64,000 bases of DNA from CAXMST01 sp963700785 (GTDB taxonomy: Bacteria; Actinomycetota; Thermoleophilia; Solirubrobacterales; 70-9). Below are positions 45,088-54,067 of the stretch, piece by piece (positions within the stretch are counted from its first letter, which is position 1; each line of letters starts with the position of its first letter). The translations under genes were made by a program, and so were the position numbers. The stretch spans positions 3,087-67,086 of the forward strand of contig CAVOYZ010000011.1 in NCBI GenBank assembly GCA_963700785.1, in the 5' to 3' direction. The notes beneath the pieces were generated by a model that worked only from the letters and a program-made list of their open reading frames with translations, did no database searches and was not told the origin of the DNA.

Positions 45088-46287
45088 ATGCAGGCGCTCT
45101 GCGCGGAGCTCGGTCAGCCGCAGCGCGCGTTCCGCTCGCTGCACGTGGTCGGAACCAACGGCAAGACGTCGGTGACCCTGATCGCCGCGGCCCTGCTCGA
45201 GGCGTCCGGCGTCCGCTCGGGGTGCAGCATCTCCCCGCACCTGGGCAGCTGGCGCGAGCGCACGCAGGTGGCCGGGCGTGAGCCTGACGCGCCCGCGTTC
45301 GCGGCAGCCGTCGATCGGGTTCGCGCCGGGATCGGCCGGCTGCGCGAGGCCGCGCCGGCCGACGCCCCCGGCGCGAGCGCCGATCCCGTCACCCAGTTCG
45401 AGGCCGCGGTCGCGACCTCGTTCGTCGCGCTCCGCGAGGCGGGGGTCGAGATCGCGGTGATCGAGGCGGGCCTCGGTGGGCGGCTCGACGCGACCAACGT
45501 GATCGCCTCGGAGGCGACGGCGCTGACCTCGGTCGCGCTTGACCACACCGAGTGGCTCGGCTCGACCGTGTCCGAGATCGCGGCCGAGAAGCTGGCCGTG
45601 CTCGAGCCGGAGTCGACGCTCGTGGTCGGCCGCCTCGAGCCCGAGATCGAGCGGGCCGCCGGCGACCATGCGGCGAAGCTCGGAGCCCGCTTCGTGATCG
45701 CTCCCCCGGCGCCGCCGTCGGCGGTGCCCGAACGCTACGGCCCCTACCTGCGGCGCAACGCCGGCGTGGCGCTCGAGCTGGTCGCCGCGGTCGGCGTCCG
45801 CCCGGAGGCCGGCGCTAGCCGCGCTGCGCTCGAGAAGCTGCCGTTGCGGGGGCGCCTCGAGTTGCTCGAGGGCGATCCACCGGTCCTGCTCGACGCCGCC
45901 CACAACGAGGAGGGGGCGCTGGCGCTCGCCGAGGCGGCCTCGACGCTCGGCCGGCCGCGCTTCGCCTGCGTCTCGCTGCTCACCGACAAGGACCCGGCGG
46001 CGTTCGCGGCCGCGCTGGCGCCGGAGCTCGACGGCGTCGTCTGCACCGCCGCCGACCCCGGGCCCGGGGTCGGGCGGCCGGGCGCCACGGCCCTCGATCC
46101 ACGCCGGCTCGCCGCCGAGTTCGCCTCGCTGGGGGTCGACGCCGGCGTTGTCGACGACCCAGCGCAGGCGATCGAAGCCGTGCTGGAGCTCGCCCGGTCG
46201 CGGCGCGGGGTGGCGATCTGCGCCGGTTCCAACTACCTTTTGGGACACGCATGGACCGTGAGGCGAGATCGGAGCTCCTCTCGATGA
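45088..46287 (+). CDS. folC: Folylpolyglutamate / dihydrofolate synthase, true start upstream and unclear
   Basis: Adds glutamate to folates (and dihydropteroate where bifunctional). Mur-ligase fold with SLHVVGTNGKTSVTLIAAALL (P-loop), CSISPHLGSWRERTQV, VIEAGLGGRLDATNV, PLRGRLELLEGDPPVLLDAAHNEEG. The conserved N-terminus begins earlier, at PERYLADLEPVGWKLGLERM (about 45031), but no ATG, GTG or TTG lies in frame between the end of valS and 45088. The ATG at 45088 is the first standard codon and probably truncates the protein by about 20 residues. Confidence 0.88.
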   Translation: MQALCAELGQPQRAFRSLHVVGTNGKTSVTLIAAALLEASGVRSGCSISPHLGSWRERTQVAGREPDAPAFAAAVDRVRAGIGRLREAAPADAPGASADPVTQFEAAVATSFVALREAGVEIAVIEAGLGGRLDATNVIASEATALTSVALDHTEWLGSTVSEIAAEKLAVLEPESTLVVGRLEPEIERAAGDHAAKLGARFVIAPPAPPSAVPERYGPYLRRNAGVALELVAAVGVRPEAGASRAALEKLPLRGRLELLEGDPPVLLDAAHNEEGALALAEAASTLGRPRFACVSLLTDKDPAAFAAALAPELDGVVCTAADPGPGVGRPGATALDPRRLAAEFASLGVDAGVVDDPAQAIEAVLELARSRRGVAICAGSNYLLGHAWTVRRDRSSSR

Positions 46288-46370
46288 TGGGCCTGGTTGC
46301 GGTGGTCGTCGCCGGCGTGATCCTCGTCTTCTTCGGGCTCGGCTACCTGTTCGGGCAGCTGTTCCTCTGA
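46251..46370 (+). CDS. Small single-pass membrane protein (39 aa)
   Basis: ATG 46251 lies inside the end of folC in another frame. The product has a charged start (MDREARSELLSMM) and one hydrophobic helix (LVAVVVAGVILVFFGLGYLFG). Overlap suggests coupled translation. No family recognised, but the clean topology supports a real small protein. Confidence 0.5.
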   Translation: MDREARSELLSMMGLVAVVVAGVILVFFGLGYLFGQLFL

Positions 46371-46469
46371 GCTGCGTCACTCCCGCGCGGACCGTGGTCG
46401 TGGCGGCCCAGCGCCGGATCGCGTCCGGGTGCCGGCTGGTTGGCCGAGTAGACTGACGCGCTTCACGCG

Positions 46470-47180
46470 ATGCTCATAGCCCTCTTTGGAATAACCGACA
46501 GTTCGCTGAACCTGGTCGTCAATCTGCTCGTCCTGGTCCTCGTGATCATCTGGATCGCGCTGGTCTGGTGGACCAACGCCGACGCGCGCCGCCGGATCGA
46601 GGACCCGGTGCTGGTCGCGACCGCCACGGCGACCTCGCTGTTCCCGTTCATCGGCACGATCGTCTACACGATCCTGCGACCACCCGAGTACCTCGCGGAC
46701 AGCCGCGAGCGCGAGCTCGAGACGAAGGCGGCCGAGCTGCGCCTGCGGCGGCTGACCGAGACCTCTTGCGCACGCTGCGAGCACCCGATCGAGCTCTCCT
46801 GGCTGCGCTGTCCCGAGTGCCAGCACCGCCTCAAGGACCCCTGCCGATCATGTGGCCGCCCCGTCGATCCCCGCTGGTCGGTCTGCCCCTACTGCGAGGC
46901 CAAGGTTGCCGGAGCCGCCCCGCCGGCGACCGAAACGGCGAAGAAGCGCCCGGCGCGGGCCCGCGCGGAGCAGCCGGTCGCACGCAAGCGACCTCCGGCC
47001 GAGCGTCCCTCCGCCGACCGCGCTGCAGCCGGAGCCCGGCAGCAGAAGCGCCGGGCCTCGAGCGGGGCTGAATCGGTGCCGCCGCCCCGGAAGCAGGCCC
47101 CCGCAGAGCGCAAGCAGACCTCGCGCGCCGGCACCGATCAGCAGCGGGTCGCGGAACGCCGGCCGACCCCCAAGAGCTGA
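46470..47180 (+). CDS. Membrane-anchored double zinc-ribbon protein
   Basis: 236 residues. Residues 13-37 and 50-66 are hydrophobic (LNLVVNLLVLVLVIIWIALV, ATSLFPFIGTIVYTI), followed by two zinc ribbons (CARC..CPEC and CRSC..CPYC at about 99-137) and a long Lys/Arg/Pro/Ala-rich tail. The ribbon arrangement resembles zinc-ribbon domain proteins of unknown function. A TAGACT hexamer (46449-46454) lies 15 bases before the ATG, so the leader is very short. Placed between folC and ndk. Confidence 0.7.
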   Translation: MLIALFGITDSSLNLVVNLLVLVLVIIWIALVWWTNADARRRIEDPVLVATATATSLFPFIGTIVYTILRPPEYLADSRERELETKAAELRLRRLTETSCARCEHPIELSWLRCPECQHRLKDPCRSCGRPVDPRWSVCPYCEAKVAGAAPPATETAKKRPARARAEQPVARKRPPAERPSADRAAAGARQQKRRASSGAESVPPPRKQAPAERKQTSRAGTDQQRVAERRPTPKS

Positions 47181-47198
47181 ACGGAGCCGACCCAGCCG

Positions 47199-47612
47199 AT
47201 GGCCGAAGCCACCCGCACATTGATCCTGATCAAGCCCGACGCGTTCGAGCGGGGACTGACCGGCGAGGCGATCGGCCGGTTCGAGCGCAAGGGCCTGCGG
47301 CCGGTGGCGCTGCAGCTCCTGACCGCCGATCGCGCGCTGGCGGACGAGCACTACGCCGAGCACACCGAGAAGCCGTTCTTCGGCGAGCTGGTCGAGTTCA
47401 TCACCGGCGGTCCGCTCGTCGCGATGGTGCTCGAGGGGGTCGAGGCGGTGGCGGCCGCTCGCCAGCTGATCGGCGCGACCAACCCGGTCGAGGCCGAGAC
47501 CGGCTCGATCCGCGGCGACTTCGGCACCGAGGTCACCTTCAACCTCGTCCACGGCTCCGACTCCGACGAGTCGGCCGCGCGCGAGATCGCGATCTGGTTC
47601 CCCGAGCTCTAG
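47199..47612 (+). CDS. ndk: Nucleoside-diphosphate kinase
   Basis: 137 residues; exchanges the gamma phosphate among nucleotides via phospho-His. TLILIKPDAFERGLTGEAIGRFERKGLR, GPLVAMVLEGVEAVAAARQLIGATNP, and the active site NLVHGSDSDESAAREIAIWFPEL with catalytic His are intact. Length is standard. Upstream of maf, whose frame begins directly after. Confidence 0.96.
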   Translation: MAEATRTLILIKPDAFERGLTGEAIGRFERKGLRPVALQLLTADRALADEHYAEHTEKPFFGELVEFITGGPLVAMVLEGVEAVAAARQLIGATNPVEAETGSIRGDFGTEVTFNLVHGSDSDESAAREIAIWFPEL

Positions 47613-47638
47613 GCGAACCGCGCCCGACGGACCCGGCG

Positions 47639-48193
47639 CTGGTCCTCGCATCGGCCTCGCCGCGGCGGCGCGAGCTGCTGGCCCTGCTCGGCATCCCGTT
47701 CGAGGTCGTCACCCCCGAGGTCGAGGAGCTCTCCGACGGGGACCCGCTGGAGCTGGTGGTCGCCAACGCCGAGCGCAAGGCCGGCGCCGGTGTCGCGCTG
47801 GCGCCGCCGGGTGCCCACGTGATCGGATCCGACACCGATGTCGCGCTCGACGGCCGGGTGCTCGGCAAGCCCGCTGACCGCGAGGCCGCCGCGGCCCGTT
47901 TGCGGGCGCTCTCGGGTCGCAGCCATCTGGTCCACAGCGGGGTCTGCATCCTCGGCGGCGAGCAATCGCTGCGGGGCTCGGAGACGACCGCGGTCCGCTT
48001 CCGTGAGCTGACCGACGCCGAGATCGAGCTCTACCTCGACAGCGGCGAGTGGCGGGGCCGGGCCGGTGGCTACGCGGTCCAGGGCTTGGGCTCGAGCCTG
48101 GTCGCGGGGATCGAGGGAGACCTCTCGAACGTGATCGGGCTGCCGCTGCCGCTCGTCGTGAGCCTGGTCCGGCGGCTGGGCCGCGTTGAGTAA
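47639..48193 (+). CDS. maf: Maf-family nucleotide pyrophosphatase, no standard start codon
   Basis: About 184 residues. The family N-terminus LVLASASPRRRELLALLGIPFEVV is intact, followed by VVANAERKAG, HVIGSDTDVALDGRVLGKP (family DTVV site) and YAVQGLGSSLVAGIEGDLSNVIGLPL. Maf enzymes hydrolyse modified or canonical NTPs. No ATG, GTG or TTG occurs in frame between the ndk stop and the conserved start; the CTG at 47639 is the best placed candidate. Starting at GTG 47756 would delete the substrate-binding N-terminus. Confidence 0.8.
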   Translation: MVLASASPRRRELLALLGIPFEVVTPEVEELSDGDPLELVVANAERKAGAGVALAPPGAHVIGSDTDVALDGRVLGKPADREAAAARLRALSGRSHLVHSGVCILGGEQSLRGSETTAVRFRELTDAEIELYLDSGEWRGRAGGYAVQGLGSSLVAGIEGDLSNVIGLPLPLVVSLVRRLGRVE

Positions 48194-48205
48194 CCGTTAG
48201 GCATC

Positions 48206-48225
48206 TATGTGTAGTTACTCACATA
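48206..48225. promoter_or_regulatory. Inverted repeat upstream of mreB
   Basis: Arms TATGTG and CACATA separated by eight bases, in an unusually AT-rich patch 25 bp before the TAGACT hexamer. Possible operator for the cell-shape operon. Confidence 0.35.
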
Positions 48226-48249
48226 ATGGCGTTCGTGCCTGCACTTCGC

Positions 48250-48255
48250 TAGACT
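48250..48255 (+). promoter_or_regulatory. Candidate -10 (TAGACT) for the mre operon with long leader
   Basis: TAGACT lies 181 bases before mreB ATG 48437. If used, the mRNA has an untranslated leader of about 175 bases, unlike most genes in the window. Confidence 0.45.
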
Positions 48256-48436
48256 GCGAACCCGCGGTCCGCCGGCCACAGCGGAGCCTTGCGGCGCCTG
48301 GTGTGTGCGGGAAGGCCCAGCGGCGCGGGCGGGCTTCGCCACCTCGGCGCCGATGGATGCAATCGACGTATTAGTCGGCCCGCCCAAGACCTCCGACAGA
48401 GTCCACTTCCCCTACCTTCGAGGCTTCACTACGACG

Positions 48437-49483
48437 ATGGGCATCTTCAGCTACATGACCGGATTCGGCGGCCGTGACATGGCCGTCGACCTCGGCACCG
48501 CCAACACGCTCGTCTACGTGCGCGGCCGCGGGATCGTGCTGTCGGAGCCCTCGGTGGTCGCCGTCGACTCTCGCACCGGCGCCGTCCACGCCGTCGGCAT
48601 GGACGCGAAGCGAATGCTAGGCCGCACCCCCGGCACGATCCAGGCGATCAGGCCGCTCAAGGACGGCGTGATCGCCGACTTCGACGTGACCGAGGAGATG
48701 CTGCGCTACTTCATCCAGCAGGTTCACCAGAACCGCTTCGCGCACCCTCGGGTGGTGGTCTGCGTGCCCTCGGGCGTCACCGGGGTCGAGAAGCGAGCGG
48801 TCGAGGAGGCCTGTCTCGCGGCCGGCGCCCGGCAGGCGTACCTGATCGAGGAGCCGATGGCCGCCGCGATCGGCGCCGGCCTGCCGGTCGGCGAGCCGAC
48901 CGGATCGATGGTCGTCGACATCGGCGGCGGAACCAGCGAGGTCGCGGTGATCTCGCTCGGCGGGATCGTCGTCAGCCAGTCGATCCGGGTCGGCGGCGAC
49001 GAGATGGACGACGCGATCGTCCACCACTGCAAGTCGGTCCACAAGCTGATGATCGGCCAGCAGACCGCGGAGGAGGTCAAGCTCGAGGCCGGCTCGGCGA
49101 CGGTTCTCAGCGAGGAGATCAAGACCGAGATCCGCGGTCGCGACATCGTCAGCGGGCTGCCGAAGACGGTGATGCTCAGCTCCGAGGAGGTGCGCGACGC
49201 GCTCAGCGAGCCGGTCAACGCGATCGTCGGCGCCGTCAAGGAGACGCTCGACCGCACCCCGCCCGAGCTCGCCGGGGACATCATGGACCGGGGCATCACC
49301 CTCGCCGGCGGCGGCTCCCTGCTTCAGGGCTTCGACGAGCGGCTGCGTCAGGAATGCCAGATGCCGGCCCAGCTCGCCGACTCGCCGCTCACCTGCGTCG
49401 CCGTCGGCTCAGGCCGCTCGCTCGAGGAGTTCGAGGTCATCCACCGCGTCAGCTCGCAAGACGGCGGCCGCCGCCGTCGCTAG
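48437..49483 (+). CDS. mreB: Rod-shape-determining actin MreB
   Basis: 348 residues. Actin-fold marks: MAVDLGTANTLVYVRGRGIVL (phosphate 1), PSGVTGVEKRAVEEA, YLIEEPMAAAIGAGLP, MVVDIGGGTSEVAVISLGG (phosphate 2) and GITLAGGGSLLQGFDERL (adenosine). Forms membrane filaments that steer lateral wall synthesis. ATG 48437 gives the standard N-terminus MGIFSYMTGFGGRD; the longer frame from 48305 is not conserved. First gene of mreBCD-mrdA-rodA. Confidence 0.96.
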   Translation: MGIFSYMTGFGGRDMAVDLGTANTLVYVRGRGIVLSEPSVVAVDSRTGAVHAVGMDAKRMLGRTPGTIQAIRPLKDGVIADFDVTEEMLRYFIQQVHQNRFAHPRVVVCVPSGVTGVEKRAVEEACLAAGARQAYLIEEPMAAAIGAGLPVGEPTGSMVVDIGGGTSEVAVISLGGIVVSQSIRVGGDEMDDAIVHHCKSVHKLMIGQQTAEEVKLEAGSATVLSEEIKTEIRGRDIVSGLPKTVMLSSEEVRDALSEPVNAIVGAVKETLDRTPPELAGDIMDRGITLAGGGSLLQGFDERLRQECQMPAQLADSPLTCVAVGSGRSLEEFEVIHRVSSQDGGRRRR

Positions 49484-49494
49484 GGGCTGGGCCG

Positions 49495-50349
49495 ATGTAC
49501 CGCAAACAGGTACGACGGCGCCGCGCGGTACTGGTCCTGCTCGTGGTCGCCTGCCTGGTGCTGATCAGCACCCACTTCAGCGAGGGCGAGAGCGGCCCGT
49601 TGCACAGCGCTCAGAACGGGGTCGGCTCGGTCCTCTCGCCGCTCGAGGACGGCGCCAATCAGGCCCTGAAGCCTGTTCGCGACCTCGTCAACTGGTTCGA
49701 CGAGACCTTCGCGGCGCGCGGTGAGAACGAGGACCTGCGGGCCGAGGTTCAGGACCTGCGCCGCGAGCTGACCCGGACCGCGGAGGAGCTAGCCGCCGGC
49801 CTCGAGCGTGGCAGGATCGCGAAGGTCGCCGACGCCGATCCGCTCGCCGCCTACACGGTGGTCGATGCGCGCGTCAGCGCCCGCTCGGCCTCGACCTGGA
49901 ATCAGATCATGCGGATCGACAAGGGCAGCTCGGACGGGGTTGCCGTCGACGATGCGGTGATCAGCGGCGACGGCCTTGTCGGCAGGGTCAGCTCGGTCGA
50001 CGGCGGCAGCGCCCGCGTCACCCTGCTCAGCGACCAGTCGAGCAGCGTCACCGCGAAGGTGCTCCAGGGCGGCCCGCTCGGGGTCGTCGGCCCGGTCGTC
50101 GGGGACCCCGAGGATCTCCTGCTCGGGCTGATCCAGGGCGACGATCAGGTCAGGCCCGGCGCCGAGGTGATCACCGCCGGCATCGACGATCCCTCGCTGC
50201 CCTCCAGGTACCCGGCCGGGATCCCGATCGGCGAGGCCCGCGAGGCGACGGTCGGCGAGCAGGAGCTGCGCCAGCAGGTCCACATCCGGCCCTACGCGGA
50301 CCTGACCAACCTCGACACGGTCGCCGTTCTCACCGGGGGCCCGTCATGA
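49495..50349 (+). CDS. mreC: Rod-shape-determining protein MreC
   Basis: 284 residues: basic cytosolic start (RKQVRRRR), one membrane helix (AVLVLLVVACLVLISTHF), a coiled coil around ENEDLRAEVQDLRRELTRTAEEL, and beta-barrel domains with DKGSSDGVAVDDAVISGDGLVGRV. Links MreB to PBP2 outside the membrane. Eleven bases after mreB and overlapping mreD by four (ATGA). Confidence 0.93.
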   Translation: MYRKQVRRRRAVLVLLVVACLVLISTHFSEGESGPLHSAQNGVGSVLSPLEDGANQALKPVRDLVNWFDETFAARGENEDLRAEVQDLRRELTRTAEELAAGLERGRIAKVADADPLAAYTVVDARVSARSASTWNQIMRIDKGSSDGVAVDDAVISGDGLVGRVSSVDGGSARVTLLSDQSSSVTAKVLQGGPLGVVGPVVGDPEDLLLGLIQGDDQVRPGAEVITAGIDDPSLPSRYPAGIPIGEAREATVGEQELRQQVHIRPYADLTNLDTVAVLTGGPS

Positions 50350-50906
50350 TCTTCACCCCGCGGATCCTGCTCACCGTGACCCTGATCGTCCTGATCTCGG
50401 TCCTGCTGCAGCTCTCCTTCTTCTCGCAACTGCCGCTGCTCGGCTCGGTCGCGAACGTCGTCCCGGTGGTCGTCATCACCCTCGGTCTGCTCGGCGGCGC
50501 GCTTCCCGGCGCCGTCTCGGGCTTCTTCGCGGGCCTGCTGCTCGACTCGGCGCTCGGCACGACCCTCGGCGTCTCCTCGCTCGCGCTGATGGCGGTCGGC
50601 TACCTGGCGGGGCGCTGGCGCGAGGGCTATGACATCGTCAGCTCGCTGGTGCCGCCGCTGCTGACCGGCCTGCTGACCGGCGTTTCCGCCGCGATATATG
50701 CGGCAATGCAGCTGATGCTCGGCGTCGATGCCCCGATCAGCCTCCTGGTCCTGCGCGAGATCGCCGTCCAGGGCCTGGTCGGTGCCCTGCTCGCGATCCC
50801 CCTGTTCCCGCTGGTCAGGCGGCTGTTGCGCCCGGCCCTGGTCGAGGACGGGCGGGTCGCTCGGCGACGGGTCCGGCGTGGTGGCATCCTTGGGGCGGCC
50901 GGCTAG
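50346..50906 (+). CDS. mreD: Rod-shape-determining membrane protein MreD
   Basis: 186 residues with about five hydrophobic segments (LLTVTLIVLISVLLQLSFFS, GALPGAVSGFFAGLLLDSAL, SLVPPLLTGLLTGVSAAIYA) and a basic C-terminus. Position between mreC and mrdA with tight overlaps supports the call more than its weakly conserved sequence. Confidence 0.9.
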   Translation: MIFTPRILLTVTLIVLISVLLQLSFFSQLPLLGSVANVVPVVVITLGLLGGALPGAVSGFFAGLLLDSALGTTLGVSSLALMAVGYLAGRWREGYDIVSSLVPPLLTGLLTGVSAAIYAAMQLMLGVDAPISLLVLREIAVQGLVGALLAIPLFPLVRRLLRPALVEDGRVARRRVRRGGILGAAG

Positions 50907-52840
50907 ATGATGTTCCGCCCCGAAGACCAGCGACCGATGACCTCGCAGTTCGCCGTCCGGGTGGCCGTGCTCAGCGGCATCGCCCTGGTCGCGTTCGCAG
51001 TGATCTTCTTCCGCCTCTGGTATCTCGAGGTGCTGTCCAGCGAGGAGTACGTCACCCAGGCCCAGAACAACCGCGTTCGCGAGCTCTCGATCCAGGCCCC
51101 CCGCGGGCGGATCCTCGACCGCGCCGGCAAGACGCTGGTCCGCAACCGGACCGCGCTCTCGCTTCAGGTCCGGCCCGACCGTCTGCCGAAGGCGCCGCAG
51201 CAGCGCAACGCCGTGCTCGACGACCTCTCGAAGGTCTCGGGCATCCCGAGCCGGCGGCTGAAGCGCGAGATCCGCCGGCAGACGCGCGAGCTGCCGGCCA
51301 GCCCGGTGACCCTGGAGCGCGACGTCGACCGCGATCTCGTCTACTTCCTGCGCGAGCGCCAGGACGAGTTCCCGGGGATCACGGTCGAGGAGGTCTACGT
51401 GCGGGACTACCCGCAGGCGCAGCTCGCGCCACACCTGTTCGGGTACGTGGCCGAGGTCGGCAAGCAGCAGCTCGACGAGCCCCAGTACGAGGCGCTCGAT
51501 CCCGGCGATCAGATCGGCGCCGCCGGGCTCGAGCTTCAGTACGACAGCGTGCTCCGCGGCCGCAACGGGGCGAGCCGGGTCCAGGTCGACGCCCTCGGCC
51601 AGCCGCGCGGCAGACCGCTCTCGGAGATCCCGCCGGAGACCGGGAACAGCCTTCAGCTGACCCTCGACTCGAAGATCCAGCGGGCGGGGGAGGCGGGCCT
51701 GGCGAGCTTCGGCAAGCCGGGGGCGTTCGTCGCGATGAGCATCGAGGACGGCTCGATCCTCGGCATGGGATCGTTCCCGAGCTTCGATCCGGCCGTCTTC
51801 ACTCCACCGGTCTCGAGGGCGAAGTACGACGCCCTGTTCAACGACGAGGCGAAGCCGCTCGCCAACCGCGCGAGCCAGGGCCAGTACCCGACCGGCTCGA
51901 CCTTCAAGCCGGTCACCGCGCTGGCCTCGCTCGAGGAAGGGACCCTGACCCCGACCGAGACGATCGTCGACGACGGCTCCTACGAGCTGGCGGGCCTGCC
52001 CGAGCCGCTGAAGAACGCGGGCGACGCGGTCTACGGACCGCTGCAGCTGCAGCGCGCCCTGCAGGTCTCCTCCGACGTCTTCTTCTACACGCTCGGCGAC
52101 CGGAACGACAGCCAGACCGACGAGGGCATCCAGAAGTGGGCCCAGCAGCTCGGCCTCGGGCCGCCGACCGGGCTCGACCTGCCCTACGAGGCCGGCGGTC
52201 TGATCCCGACCCCCGAGTGGCGGAACGAGCTCTACGCGCAGGCTGCCGAGCCGGACTCCTGCGGCGGCGAGCAACGGCTCTATGAGCCCGGCTGCTACGA
52301 GACCGATCGGCCCTGGTCGGTCGGCGACAACGTCAACCTGGCGATCGGCCAGGGCGACCTGCTCGCCTCGCCGCTGCAGATGGCGGTCGCCTACGCGACG
52401 ATCGGCAACGGCGGCGACGTCGTCCGCCCGCACCTGGCCGACTCGGTCGTGGATCCCGCTCGGGCGTCCGGTCCAGGACTTCACCCCGGCCCCGCGCCGG
52501 ACGGTCGACATCGATCCGGCCTACCGGAAGGTGATCCTCGACGGGCTTCGCGACGCCGCGATGGCCCCCAGACGGCACCTCCTACGGGGTCTTCGGCGGC
52601 TTCCCCGTCGACATCGCCGGCAAGACCGGAACGGTCGAGCGCCCGCCGAACCCGGACCAGTCCTGGTACGTGGCGCTCGCCCCCTACGACAACCCCCAGG
52701 TGGTCATTGCGGCTACCGTTGAGGGCGGCGGCTTCGGCTCCGACACGGCTGCGCCGCTCGTCAGGGAGGTCCTGGCCGCCTACTTCGACGTCAAGGCGAA
52801 GGACATCAAGAACGTCCAGTCCACGGGCAACGCCGAATAG
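50907..52840 (+). CDS. mrdA: Penicillin-binding protein 2 (elongasome transpeptidase), two frameshifts
   Basis: Class B PBP that crosslinks lateral-wall peptidoglycan with RodA. One N-terminal helix (VAVLSGIALVAFAVIFFRLW), pedestal with RGRILDRAGKTLVRNR, then catalytic GSTFKPVTA and VSSDVFFY. The frame slips at about 52452 (ATCCCG), continuing LGRPVQDFTPAPRRTVDID, and at about 52567 (GCCCCCAG), continuing DGTSYGVFGGFPVDIAGKTGTVE with the KTG box. Each slip is one extra C; removing both gives an intact 643-residue protein ending at TAG 52840. The gene is normally essential, so sequence error is likely. Confidence 0.93.
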
Positions 52841-52847
52841 AGTCTCG

Positions 52848-54056
52848 ATGATGGAATCAGCTACAAGCACCAGACTGCGCGGCTTCGGTGACGAGCGCAG
52901 CGTCGGCTTGGTCGAGCGCAGCGGGTTCCTGCGGATCGACCCCTATACGGCGGGCGCCGCGATCGCCCTGATCGTCACCAGCGTGGTCGTCCTCGCCTTC
53001 ACGACGAAGGGCGACGTCGCCGGCAACCCCTACTTCTACGTGATCCGCCAGAGCATCTACGCGGTCGTCGGGATCGCCCTGATGCTCGCCCTGACCCGGA
53101 TCGACTACACGCGGTTCCGCGAGCTCCGGGTCGGGATCTACACGGCGATGATCGCCTCGATCACCCTGGTGCTGCTGCTCGGCGCCGCGGCGCGCGGCTC
53201 GAAGCGCTGGATCGAGCTCCCCTTCTTCACCTTCCAGCCGTCCGAGATCGGCAAGCTGTTGCTCGTCGTCGCTCTGGCCGGCTTCGTGATCGACCGGGTT
53301 CGCCGGCAGTCGGAGGCGCAGCGCACAGCGCGGCTTCTGCTGCTCGGGATCGTTCCCGCAATACTCGTGTTTCTACAGCCCGATCTGGGCACCGGACTGG
53401 TTTACGGCGTCGTCACGCTGACCGTCCTCTTCATCGGCGGGATCCGCTGGACGCACTTCGCTGCGCTCGGCGGTCTCGCGGTTGGGGCGGTCCTGGTGAC
53501 GCTGGTGCTCGCGCCCGCGGTGGGCGCGCCGGTGCTCGAGGGCTACCAGCAGGAGAGGCTCACCTCGTTCCTCAATCCGAGCGACGATCCGAGTGACTCC
53601 AGCTACCAGACCAATCAGGCGTTGATTGCGATCGGGTCCGGCGGTAAGACCGGGCTCGGCAGCGACGCCAGGCAGGCGCGGGCCGGCTTTCTGCCGGAGG
53701 GCCGCACGGACTTCATCTTCGCCGTTACGGCGGAGCGCTGGGGATTCGTCGGTGCCGCGTTCCTGTTGTCCCTTTACGCCCTGCTGATCTGGCGGGCGCT
53801 GCGGATAGCGACTCTCTCGAAGAACTTGTTCGGCAGCATGATCGCGGCGGGCATCGCCGCGATGCTGCTCTTCCAGGTTTTCGTCAACGTGGGGATGAAT
53901 CTCGGCGTGATGCCGGTGACAGGCATCCCCCTGCCGTTGATGAGCTACGGCGGATCGTCGGTGCTGGTCACCTTCATGGCGATCGGCCTGCTTCAGAGCG
54001 TCTATGTCCAGTCGCAGCTTGCCTCGCCGAGCAGGGCCCGACCCACTGCTCTGTGA
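52848..54056 (+). CDS. rodA: RodA-type peptidoglycan glycosyltransferase (SEDS)
   Basis: 402 residues with about ten membrane helices. SEDS marks: GSKRWIELPFFTFQPSEIGKLLLV, FLQPDLGTGLVYGVV with the catalytic Asp, SSYQTNQALIAIGSGG, FLPEGRTDFIFAVTAERWGF, and IPLPLMSYGGSSVL. Polymerises lipid II with PBP2. ATG codons at 52848 and 52851 are both possible, seven or ten bases after the mrdA stop. Confidence 0.95.
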   Translation: MMESATSTRLRGFGDERSVGLVERSGFLRIDPYTAGAAIALIVTSVVVLAFTTKGDVAGNPYFYVIRQSIYAVVGIALMLALTRIDYTRFRELRVGIYTAMIASITLVLLLGAAARGSKRWIELPFFTFQPSEIGKLLLVVALAGFVIDRVRRQSEAQRTARLLLLGIVPAILVFLQPDLGTGLVYGVVTLTVLFIGGIRWTHFAALGGLAVGAVLVTLVLAPAVGAPVLEGYQQERLTSFLNPSDDPSDSSYQTNQALIAIGSGGKTGLGSDARQARAGFLPEGRTDFIFAVTAERWGFVGAAFLLSLYALLIWRALRIATLSKNLFGSMIAAGIAAMLLFQVFVNVGMNLGVMPVTGIPLPLMSYGGSSVLVTFMAIGLLQSVYVQSQLASPSRARPTAL

Positions 54057-54067
54057 GGTGAGCAAAC

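Noticed and set aside
50292..52511. 739-codon minus-strand open frame antisense to mreD and mrdA
   Set aside because: Antisense to clear mreD and mrdA coding sequence with low-complexity composition.
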